Below are positions 1-6,630 of a stretch of DNA of 64,000 nt, piece by piece (the first letter of the stretch is position 1; each line of letters starts with the position of its first letter). Origin of the DNA: Galbitalea sp036499165 (lineage in GTDB: Bacteria; Actinomycetota; Actinomycetes; Actinomycetales; Microbacteriaceae); NCBI GenBank assembly GCA_036499165.1, contig DASYEE010000143.1, positions 1-64,000 of the forward strand, written 5' to 3'. Position numbers and translations under genes: made by a program. The notes under the pieces were generated by a model. The model searched no databases, was not told where the DNA came from, and saw only the letters and a list, made by a program, of their open reading frames with translations.

Positions 1-195
1 GTGCCTCTCGGCGAGCTCGCGCAGCTTCTCAGTGCTGCGGCCGACAAGCATCGGCTCGACCTGCACCTTCGTTCCGTCGCTCAGCGTGACGCCGCGCTGC
101 TCCCGGATCGCGAGGATCGACCGCAGCAGGTGTTGCCGGTAGCCCATGCGCCCCGAGACGCCGTTCATGATGATGCCGATGCTGCGCTGGGGCAC
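1..195 (-). CDS. Gfo/Idh/MocA family oxidoreductase, N-terminal fragment (cut by window edge)
   Basis: Only the first 65 codons lie in the window. The reading from a GTG start at 195 begins MPQRSIGIIMNGVSGRMGY and continues through LVGRSTEKLRELAERH. This is the N-terminal Rossmann strand, glycine loop and second strand of a Gfo/Idh/MocA NAD(P)-dependent sugar or cyclitol dehydrogenase. The start is set by an AGGAGGA ribosome-binding site 7 to 9 bases upstream. A promoter and a LacI-type operator lie about 55-105 bases upstream, and the lacI gene is the next gene in the same direction, so repression by that LacI protein is likely (inference). The substrate cannot be told from the fragment. Confidence 0.7.
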   Translation of the reverse strand, partial: MPQRSIGIIMNGVSGRMGYRQHLLRSILAIREQRGVTLSDGTKVQVEPMLVGRSTEKLRELAERH

Positions 196-251
196 GCGTG
201 TCCTCCTCGTTGAGCGATGGATGCCCGTCAGGCCGCGCAGTTTCAGCGTCG

Positions 252-298
252 CGGAAAGGGCTTTCCCAACTATAGGCGCAGCGCGGCGCGATTCGCAA
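252..298 (-). promoter_or_regulatory. Promoter with LacI-family operator for the partial oxidoreductase
   Basis: On the minus strand a TTGCGA -35 (293-298) and a TATAGT -10 (269-274) are separated by 18 bases. Directly downstream lies GGGAAAGCCCTTTCC (253-267), a near-perfect palindrome of the LacI/GalR operator type. Its position over the expected transcription start fits repression. Confidence 0.6.
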
Positions 299-375
299 TA
301 TGGGCCAATGCGGACAACCTGCCCCCTGCTCCGATGGCCCACATTGCCCGCAGCGGCCATGTCGCGCGGATCGAT

Positions 376-438
376 CGGTGAGGGGCAGCTAATCGCCCTT
401 CCCGGGAGAGTTTTAGGGCGATTAGGCGCCCCTCACCG
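376..438. repeat. 63-nt palindromic hairpin element
   Basis: Two 24-base arms (376-399 and 415-438) pair with two mismatches around a 15-base loop. The outer part is CGGTGAGGGGC and the inner part CTAATCGCCCT. It lies just downstream of lacI (minus strand) and upstream of the promoter at 252-298. There is no T-run on either side, so it is a factor-dependent or stalling terminator at best, or an intergenic palindromic repeat. Confidence 0.55.
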
Positions 439-495
439 GAGCGAATGGGGCAACCCCGGGGTGCTTGCGGGCGGGGAAACTTGCGGGCGCAGAAA

Positions 496-1584
496 CTAGC
501 GGGCGGGGGAGCTGCCGCGCAGCACGACCTCGGTCGCGACATCCACTACAGCGTGCTTCTTCCCCGGTGCAGACAGCGCCAGCTCGATCGCGCGCTCGCC
601 AGCGGCCTCCAAGGGGACTCGCACGGTCGTGAGCGCAGGGTACGCATCCTGCGCAGAGGGGATGTCGTCAAAGCCGACAACAGCAACCTGCGACGGCACA
701 GAAATGCCGCGCTCTCGCAGCGCCGTCATCGCCCCGATCGCCATCACGTCGGTAACCGCGAACACGATCTCGAGCCCGCCGACCCCGCCGACCCCGTCGA
801 CCCCGTCGACCCCGTCGAGCCCGCGAACGCCAGTGCCCGCGACTCCGCCGCCATCGATCACCCGGTTCATGGCGGCATACCCACCGTCACGCGTGAACTC
901 GCCATCCTGCACGACGACCGGCGAGATCCCGTCGGCGGCAAGTCGCGCAGTGAATGCCTCGGACCGGTCCCGTGCCGTCAGCAGGTTCGCCGGCCCGGAC
1001 AGGATCCCGAACCTGGTGTATCCGAGACCCAGCAGCTCCCCAGCGAGTTGGCTCGCCCCCGCACGATTGTCGACCATGACGGTGTCGAACGGCAGCTCGT
1101 CCTGGCTGATCACGACGACGCGACCGCCGGACTGCGAGAACGCGGTCAGCTCCGCCACGAGCGCGTCGCGCGTCGGGTCGTCGACGAAACGGCTGCCCGC
1201 GATCACGATGATCTGCGGCCGCTGCCCGCGCATCACCCGCACCAGCTGGATCTCCCTGTCGGCATCCCTGTCGGTCGCGGCCATCGTGACCATCAGGCCC
1301 TGGGCGGCGGATGCTCGGACGACCCCCGCCGCAATCGAAGAAAAGTATGGGTCGGCGACATCGCTGACGAGCAGGGCCACCGTGCTGGATGCGCCGCGAG
1401 CGACCGCCTGGGCAGACAGGTTCGGCGTGTATCCGAGCTTCTCGGCTGCGGCCAGGACGCGCACACGATACGACTCGTTGACCTTGCGTTCGCTGCCGTT
1501 CAGCGATCGGGATGCCGTCGCGAGCGAAACACCGGCGGCCTGGGCGACGTCGTACAGGGTTGGATTGCCCGTTTTGTCTGCCAC
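496..1584 (-). CDS. LacI family transcriptional repressor
   Basis: A 362-residue protein beginning VADKTGNPTLYDVAQAAGVS. It has an N-terminal LacI helix-turn-helix (residues about 8-30), a hinge region (YTPNLSAQAVARG) and a periplasmic-binding-like sensor domain ending with the family signature VVGFDDIPSAQDAYPALTTV. The GTG at 1584 was chosen because the HTH starts a few residues in; the longer reading adds 34 non-conserved residues and runs over the divergent gntR start. It carries an unusual Gly-Val-Asp repeat at residues about 246-273, just before the conserved FAVTDVMAIGA segment. It probably controls the adjacent oxidoreductase through the operator at 253-267, and perhaps the permease at 23238, whose upstream region has a matching palindrome (inference). 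The ligand is probably a sugar. Confidence 0.93.
   Translation of the reverse strand: MADKTGNPTLYDVAQAAGVSLATASRSLNGSERKVNESYRVRVLAAAEKLGYTPNLSAQAVARGASSTVALLVSDVADPYFSSIAAGVVRASAAQGLMVTMAATDRDADREIQLVRVMRGQRPQIIVIAGSRFVDDPTRDALVAELTAFSQSGGRVVVISQDELPFDTVMVDNRAGASQLAGELLGLGYTRFGILSGPANLLTARDRSEAFTARLAADGISPVVVQDGEFTRDGGYAAMNRVIDGGGVAGTGVRGLDGVDGVDGVGGVGGLEIVFAVTDVMAIGAMTALRERGISVPSQVAVVGFDDIPSAQDAYPALTTVRVPLEAAGERAIELALSAPGKKHAVVDVATEVVLRGSSPAR
775..819. repeat. 9-bp in-frame tandem repeat inside lacI
   Basis: Five head-to-tail copies of cccgYcgas, each 9 bases, encode alternating GVD and GVG tripeptides on the minus strand. They insert a flexible loop in the effector domain of the LacI protein. 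Unit length is a multiple of three, so copy-number changes keep the frame. Confidence 0.85.
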
Positions 1585-1634
1585 GTGGCGAGCATAGCGG
1601 GCGGCTGATGGGTGGTATGAAGGACGTTGACAGG

Positions 1635-2471
1635 ATGCACGAAGAATGGACCCAGGTGACACTGACACACGACAGCACCGGGGCACCTATCCAGGCCAGC
1701 TACCCCGAACCGTTGTGGATCCAGGCCGTTCATCTCATCCGCGCCCAGATCGACAACGGCACCCTGAAGCCGGGCATGCGGCTCGCGCCGGAGCGTGAGC
1801 TCTGCCAGCAGCTCGGAATCTCGCGCGTCACGCTCCGCAAGGCGCTCGGCAAACTGGTGGAGGATGGCGTCCTGAGCGCATCCCACGGCCGCGGCTGGTA
1901 CGTCTCGAAGGGCGCGAAGGCGGCGGGCAAGGAGTGGCCGAACAGCCTCGAATCCTTTAGCGAGACGGCACACAGGATGGGGCTGACGCCGACATCCACG
2001 CTGCTGCGCGCGGAGCAGGTGGGCGCCAGCCTCGACGAGGCTGAGCTGCTGTTGATCGCTCCGGGCACACCGCTCTTCCATCTCGAGCGGGTGCGCCTGC
2101 TCGACGATGTGCCGATCGCGCTCGATGCGACATCCATTCTGGCGACGCAATTGGGCGACATCGATGGCGTCGATTTCACGACGGCGTCGCTCTACGAGCT
2201 GCTGCGCGACCGCGGGATCGAGCCGGTGCGGGCGGATGCGACGATCGAGGCCAAGTCAGCGTCGGCGCACGAGGCGGAGCTGCTGCTGCTCGAGGCGGGC
2301 AAACCGCTCCTCGTCATGCGCCAGATCGCGTTCGACGAACTCGAGCGGCCGCTGTTCACGTCGACGATTCGCTACGTCGGCGACCGGTATCGCCTGAAGA
2401 CGTTCTTCGCACGGTCCGGATCGCCCGCACGCCCGGCAGACGAGTCGCGCATCATCCGCCCCCGCGGTTAG
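1635..2471 (+). CDS. GntR family regulator with UTRA ligand domain (HutC subfamily)
   Basis: A 278-residue protein. The GntR winged helix spans residues about 25-90 (PLWIQAVHLIRAQIDNG, PERELCQQLGISRVTLRKAL, LVEDGVLSASHGRGWYV), followed by a UTRA effector domain from about 110 to 250 (PLFHLERVRLLDDVPIALD, PLFTSTIRYVGDRYRLKTFF). The ATG at 1635 has an AAGGA about 10 bases upstream; an in-frame ATG at 1617 is the alternative. It is divergent from lacI with about 50 bases between starts. The protein is closely similar in both domains to the GntR at 14066-14899 inside the catabolic run, so the two probably bind related operators and respond to related metabolites. UTRA ligands are usually sugar phosphates or amino-acid derivatives. 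Confidence 0.92.
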   Translation: MHEEWTQVTLTHDSTGAPIQASYPEPLWIQAVHLIRAQIDNGTLKPGMRLAPERELCQQLGISRVTLRKALGKLVEDGVLSASHGRGWYVSKGAKAAGKEWPNSLESFSETAHRMGLTPTSTLLRAEQVGASLDEAELLLIAPGTPLFHLERVRLLDDVPIALDATSILATQLGDIDGVDFTTASLYELLRDRGIEPVRADATIEAKSASAHEAELLLLEAGKPLLVMRQIAFDELERPLFTSTIRYVGDRYRLKTFFARSGSPARPADESRIIRPRG

Positions 2472-2480
2472 CTCCGGGGT

Positions 2481-2615
2481 GGTCTCGATAACGCCGGACT
2501 CCGTCGCGGCTACTCGACCGGCGGATTGACTCCGTCGCGGCTACTCGACCGGCTGATTGACGCGGTCGGCTACTCGACCGGCGGATTGACTCGGTCGCGG
2601 CTACTCGACCGGCGG
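2481..2615. repeat. Intergenic CTACTCGACC repeat cluster (four copies)
   Basis: The stretch opens with GGTCTCGATAACGCCGGA and then holds four copies of GGCTACTCGACCGGC spaced about 30 bases apart. The same family recurs at 27.5-27.9 kb, 39.4-39.7 kb and 53.7-53.8 kb. Here it separates the convergent ends of gntR and the alcohol dehydrogenase gene. Confidence 0.85.
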
Positions 2616-2617
2616 CG

Positions 2618-3568
2618 TCAGCCGATCATGAGAGCCGACTTCACGAAGTCGGGGCTGCGGGACTCCATCAGCCGGTACGCGGCATCCACCTCGGCCAGCC
2701 CGAAGCGGTGGGTGATCAGCGGGGCGTAGCTCACGCGGTGGTCGGCGATGAGCGCGAGCGCGTCACTCATGGCCGCGATCAGCCGCGGGCGTTCGGGGCA
2801 GAACCCGTTCACGACGGTCGCGGCCTTGTACCAGAGTCCCATGTCGAACAGGGCGGTTCCTGCGTGGTGGTACCCGACAACGCACAGGGTTCCGAATGGG
2901 CGCACGAGCAGTCCGGCGGTGGTGAGCCCGGGAGTGACGCCCGTGGCCTCGAGCACGATGTCCATCCGGCTCTCGCCCGCACGCCCGACATCCGCCCGAT
3001 ACTGCTCCGGTATCTCGTCAGGGTGAAAGGCGAGGTCTGCGCCGAGTTGGATTGCCCGTGCCCGCGCAGCTTCGCTCGGGTCGACGCCGATCAGGATGCC
3101 CGGAGCCCGCGTCTTAGCCAGCTGAACGAGCCCGAGCCCCATGAACCCGAGCCCGACCACGGCGATTCGGTCGCCCGCCTTCGGCCTCGTTCGGGCGAGC
3201 GCCTCCTCGAGGTCGGCGATGGGTTCACCGATCGCGAGTTCGGGGGCGATCCCGTGCGGAACGGGCAGGATGCTCGCCGCCTCCATTGCCGCGACGGTCG
3301 CGAAGCCGCCACCGCCGAGGCCCGTCACCAGGTCACCCGGGTTCCACCCGAGGCCGGGGGCTCCGACGGAGCGAACGCGCCCGACGATCTCGTGGCCGAG
3401 GCGGATCGGATCGGCGCCGTCGGTCGGGCCGGTGCGCCACGGCGTCAGGTCTGAGGTGCAGACGCCGCAGGCGATCACGTCGACGACCACTTCGTGCGGT
3501 GCGGCGACGGGGTCGGCGACTTCGACGATCTCGGAGGTTTTGGGGGCGATGACCTGGCTGACGAGCAC
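2618..3568 (-). CDS. Zinc-type medium-chain alcohol dehydrogenase
   Basis: A 316-residue MDR protein that should oxidise a secondary alcohol, probably a sugar or polyol, with NAD(P)+. The GroES-like domain carries the catalytic zinc ligands in CGVCTSDL and GHEIVGRV; the four-cysteine structural zinc lobe is missing, as in some sorbitol- or threonine-dehydrogenase relatives. The Rossmann domain has AVVGLGFMGLGLVQLAK. The GTG start at 3568 is preceded by AAGGAG 5 bases away, which fixes it; the longer reading starts in repetitive GC-rich sequence. It is divergent from the oxidoreductase at 3862, and the interval contains two copies of a TGGTA-type operator motif. Co-regulation with the catabolic run is therefore likely. 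Confidence 0.88.
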   Translation of the reverse strand: MLVSQVIAPKTSEIVEVADPVAAPHEVVVDVIACGVCTSDLTPWRTGPTDGADPIRLGHEIVGRVRSVGAPGLGWNPGDLVTGLGGGGFATVAAMEAASILPVPHGIAPELAIGEPIADLEEALARTRPKAGDRIAVVGLGFMGLGLVQLAKTRAPGILIGVDPSEAARARAIQLGADLAFHPDEIPEQYRADVGRAGESRMDIVLEATGVTPGLTTAGLLVRPFGTLCVVGYHHAGTALFDMGLWYKAATVVNGFCPERPRLIAAMSDALALIADHRVSYAPLITHRFGLAEVDAAYRLMESRSPDFVKSALMIG

Positions 3569-3660
3569 GACTCTCCTTGGGGTAGGCAGTGGATGCCTTG
3601 CCAGCGCGCGGCGCGGATGGCGGCGCGGATGGCGGCTGTGGCCAGTGTAGTCGCGGGTAT

Positions 3661-3687
3661 ACAAAGTGGTACAGCGTGGAATATAAC
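3661..3687. promoter_or_regulatory. Operator-like motif, copy 1
   Basis: The sequence ACAAAGTGGTACAGCGTGG followed by AATATAAC closely matches the second copy about 150 bases away (shared CAAAGTGGTA, then GTGGAATA at the same spacing). It lies about 95 bases upstream of the minus-strand dehydrogenase start. It is a candidate binding site for one of the two GntR proteins. Confidence 0.5.
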
Positions 3688-3812
3688 TCGGTTTAGTTTT
3701 TTACCCACAAAATGCCCGGTTAGAGCGCAATTCACGTGTTTCAGGCCTGTTTCGCCCCCGTAAACAGCGAATTCAGGTGTTGCTCACCTGAATACCTCGG
3801 CCTACACTGGCC

Positions 3813-3843
3813 CAAAGTGGTATGCATGTGGAATACATGCCAC
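3813..3843. promoter_or_regulatory. Operator-like palindrome, copy 2
   Basis: CAAAGTGGTATGCATGTGG is followed by AATACATGCCAC. The core 3817-3843 is a 27-base imperfect palindrome: left arm GTGGTATGCAT, right arm ATACATGCCAC, 9 of 11 positions paired. It ends 18 bases before the GTG start at 3862, a position suited to repression of the catabolic operon. Confidence 0.55.
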
Positions 3844-3861
3844 GCCGATCGAGGGAGATTC

Positions 3862-4941
3862 GTGGATTCGTTGAAGGCCGCCGTTATCGCTGCAGGTTCG
3901 CAGGGTCGGGTTCATGCCGCGGGGTACCGCGCGAACCCCGGTACCACCCTTGTGGCGGTCGCGGACGTCTCCCGCGAGGCGGCCGAGGAGTTGGCAGCGG
4001 ATCTCGAGATTCCTCAGGTCTTCACCGACTACGAAGAGCTGCTGAGAGTCTCGAAGCCGGACATTGTCAGCATCTGCACCCCTCCGGCCAGCCACCTCGC
4101 GATCGTGCGGTCCGCCGTCGCGGCGGGGGTGCGTGCGATCCACTGTGAGAAGCCGATCGCGCTGTCCTACGGAGACGCGCTCGACATGGTGGCGCTCGCT
4201 GAAGACGCGGACGTGCAGCTGACCTTCAACCTGCAGCGCCGGTTCGAGCCGGTGCATCTGTTCGCGCGGAATCGCCTGCGGGCCGGCGCGATCGGCGAAA
4301 TCGTGAGCGTGGAGGGCTACTGCCCGAACCTGCCGGACTGGGGAACCCACATCTTCGACCTTGTGCTCTTCTACCTCGACGACGAGAGCCCGGAATGGGT
4401 GCTCGGCCAGATCGATGTCTCGACCAACCGCTACGTGTACAACGCGTTCGCCGAAACCTCGTCCGTGACCCTCGTGAAGTGGGCGAGCGGAGTCAACGCC
4501 ACCGTGTTCACCGGCCGCGAGCCGCAGACCCCGATCCTCAACCTGGCGAACAACACCGGCATCATCATCCAGGGCACAAAGGGCCGGATCGAGTCGCGCG
4601 GAGCTCGGGCAGACGTCTTTCGCTTCGGTGAACCGACTGAGACCTTCGATTCGCCGTTCGAGCGTGACTCGTCGAGGTGGGAGCGCGGCGTCGACCCCGC
4701 CATCGTGGCCGCAACAGCGGATGCGATCGCGGATGCCGTGAACGCCCTCGAGAGCGGCAGCGAGCCAGCCCTCGGCGCGCGTCACGGCCTGGCCGGCGCT
4801 GAACTCATCTTCGCGACCTACGAGAGCAGCCGCATCCGGGGTCGCGTCACGCTTCCGCTCGAGACCCGCGACAACGCCCTGCTGGCAGGGCTCGATGCCG
4901 GCTACTGGAGCCCGGTCGGCGAGCAGAGGTCGACATACTGA
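3862..4941 (+). CDS. Gfo/Idh/MocA family oxidoreductase 1
   Basis: A 359-residue NAD(P)-dependent oxidoreductase. Residues 1-125 form the Rossmann domain (AAVIAAGSQGRVHAAGYRA, IVSICTPPASHLAIV) with the family catalytic EKPIA motif (CEKPIALSYGDAL). The rest is the alpha/beta C-terminal substrate domain, with the segment PDWGTHIFDLVLFYL facing the active site. The GTG start has a GGGAG 4 bases upstream. This is the first gene of the plus-strand run and sits under the palindromic operator at 3813-3843; the ThuA-like gene follows after 2 bases. Oxidation or reduction at a ring hydroxyl of a sugar or cyclitol is expected; the substrate is unknown. Confidence 0.9.
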   Translation: MDSLKAAVIAAGSQGRVHAAGYRANPGTTLVAVADVSREAAEELAADLEIPQVFTDYEELLRVSKPDIVSICTPPASHLAIVRSAVAAGVRAIHCEKPIALSYGDALDMVALAEDADVQLTFNLQRRFEPVHLFARNRLRAGAIGEIVSVEGYCPNLPDWGTHIFDLVLFYLDDESPEWVLGQIDVSTNRYVYNAFAETSSVTLVKWASGVNATVFTGREPQTPILNLANNTGIIIQGTKGRIESRGARADVFRFGEPTETFDSPFERDSSRWERGVDPAIVAATADAIADAVNALESGSEPALGARHGLAGAELIFATYESSRIRGRVTLPLETRDNALLAGLDAGYWSPVGEQRSTY

Positions 4942-4943
4942 CC

Positions 4944-5621
4944 ATGACGACGAGAACCCCTACCCCCACCCGTCGCGCGACCGTAGTGATCGCGGGCGAC
5001 GACGTCTACGAAGACCTCTTCGGTGTCGCGGGCGCGCTGCAATCGCTGCTGGTCGCCGAGGGTTTTGCGGCCAGGGTCGCGATGGGCCTCGGCAGATTCG
5101 CGTCTCCCGGGACGACGGCCGGCGACGACCTCGTCGTCATCTGCTCGGCCGTCGGCGAATTCACCGCCGCGGCACAGCGCGGTCTGACGACATCGGTGCG
5201 CAACGGCCTCGGAGCGATCTTCATCCACGCGACCGCGGTGCTGGACGAGCAGGATGACGCAGAAGCCGTCGCCCTCGTCGGCGCCCGCTACGAGAGCCAC
5301 GGTCCGCACCCCCATCACAGCCGGTTTCGCGTGGAGCTTGACGGAGCGCATCCGATCTCAGCCGGCATCCTGCCATTCGAGATCGACCACGAGCACTACC
5401 GGCTCCGGGTCGCGCCGGAGGCGGCTCCCGTCGCGTGGCGAGACGCAGAGCATGGCCGGGAGCCGCTCCTCACCGCCCGCGAGCTGGGAGCCGGGCGAGT
5501 CTGCTACCTGCAGCTCGGGCACGACGCCAGGGCGTTCGCCGAGCCCGAAGTAGCAACACTGTTCCGCCGCGCCGCCGATTGGGCGAGCGGCACATCCACC
5601 GAAATGAGGCGCTCCGCATGA
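4944..5621 (+). CDS. ThuA-like domain protein 1
   Basis: A 225-residue cytosolic protein with the ThuA/class I glutamine-amidotransferase-like fold. Visible features are the first strand and loop VVIAGDDVYEDLFGV, a central strand DLVVICSAVGEF, the segment GAIFIHATAVL, the histidine-rich stretch YESHGPHPHHSRF and the C-terminal GAGRVCYLQLGHDARAF, which matches the ThuA family's final strand and loop. ThuA proteins act in trehalose and other 3-keto-glycoside degradation, but the exact reaction is not settled. It is related to the second ThuA-like protein at 11610. Translationally linked to the oxidoreductase upstream (2-base gap). Confidence 0.82.
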   Translation: MTTRTPTPTRRATVVIAGDDVYEDLFGVAGALQSLLVAEGFAARVAMGLGRFASPGTTAGDDLVVICSAVGEFTAAAQRGLTTSVRNGLGAIFIHATAVLDEQDDAEAVALVGARYESHGPHPHHSRFRVELDGAHPISAGILPFEIDHEHYRLRVAPEAAPVAWRDAEHGREPLLTARELGAGRVCYLQLGHDARAFAEPEVATLFRRAADWASGTSTEMRRSA

Positions 5622-5652
5622 GCCCGACTCCCGCGAAAGAGAGCTGAGCCCG

Positions 5653-6627
5653 ATGCGCGTCGTGCTTCGCAAGGCCGTGTTCTACCTGTTGACAGCGTGG
5701 GCCGCGATCAGCATCAACTTCCTGATCCCGCGGCTCGCGCCGGGTAACCCCGCTGACAATCTCATCCAGCAGTTCCACGGCAAGCTCGGTGCCAGCGCTA
5801 TCAAGGCGTTGCGAGTGTTGTTCGGCCAGCCGCACGAGAACCTCTGGCAGCAGTACCTCGACTACTGGCACCAGGTGCTCACTGGCAACTTCGGGTTGTC
5901 GTTCGCCTACTTCCCATCCAAGGTCAGTGACGTTCTGGTTTCCACCCTCCCGTGGACCTTCATCCTCATCACGGTCTGCACGATCATCGCCTTCGTCGTC
6001 GGGACACTGCTCGGCACGGTCGCCGGCTGGCGCCGCGGCACCTGGCTCGATTCGCTCGTGCCGGTCACGACATTCTTTTCGTCGATTCCGTACTTCTGGT
6101 TCGCGCTGCTGATGGTCGTGATCTTCGCCAACATCCTCCGCTGGTTCCCGATCGCCGGCGGATACTCGGTCGACGAGACGATCGGTTGGAACTGGGGGTT
6201 CATCTCGAGCGCCGCCTACTACGCGATCCTTCCCGCGGTCACGATCATCGTTGCCTCGATCGGGGGCTGGCTGCTCGGGATGCGCAACATGATGGTTACC
6301 ACCCTCAGTGAGGACTACGTGCGTCTCGCGGAGGCGAAGGGCCTCAGCCGCCGCCGGGTGATGGTCACGTACGCTGCCCGCAACGCCGTCCTGCCCTCGT
6401 TTGCCGGCTTCGCGATGTCGATCGGCTTCGTCGTCGGCGGCTCGATCGTGACCGAGATCGTCTTCAACTATCCCGGCATCGGCGTGGTGCTCTTCCACGC
6501 GGCGCAGGCAGCCGACTACCCCCTGATGTCCGCCATCTTCCTCGTCATCACCTTCATGGTGCTGGTGGCGAACCTGCTGGCGGACATCGCGTACGCATTC
6601 CTCGACCCACGCACCAGGGAGAGCTGA
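5653..6627 (+). CDS. ABC transporter permease, DppB/OppB type
   Basis: A 324-residue inner-membrane permease with a long N-terminal segment (AAISINFLIPRLAPGNPADN, typical of DppB) and six predicted membrane helices. The cytoplasmic coupling motif VRLAEAKGLSRRRVMVTYAA lies at about residues 219-238, and the GFVVGGSIVTEIVFNYPGIG segment matches the family near the C-terminus. It is followed 3 bases later by the fused permease/ATPase. Although named for peptides, this transporter family also imports oligosaccharides and glycosides in actinobacteria, which fits the sugar-modifying enzymes around it. Confidence 0.94.
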   Translation: MRVVLRKAVFYLLTAWAAISINFLIPRLAPGNPADNLIQQFHGKLGASAIKALRVLFGQPHENLWQQYLDYWHQVLTGNFGLSFAYFPSKVSDVLVSTLPWTFILITVCTIIAFVVGTLLGTVAGWRRGTWLDSLVPVTTFFSSIPYFWFALLMVVIFANILRWFPIAGGYSVDETIGWNWGFISSAAYYAILPAVTIIVASIGGWLLGMRNMMVTTLSEDYVRLAEAKGLSRRRVMVTYAARNAVLPSFAGFAMSIGFVVGGSIVTEIVFNYPGIGVVLFHAAQAADYPLMSAIFLVITFMVLVANLLADIAYAFLDPRTRES

Positions 6628-6630
6628 TCC

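Noticed and set aside
146..499. 117-codon open reading at the left edge
   Set aside because: Covers the promoter, operator and palindrome between lacI and the oxidoreductase; Arg-rich composition and no ribosome site.
2526..2729. 67-codon open reading with repeated SRLLDR
   Set aside because: Translation of the CTACTCGACC repeats running into the dehydrogenase gene; no ribosome site.
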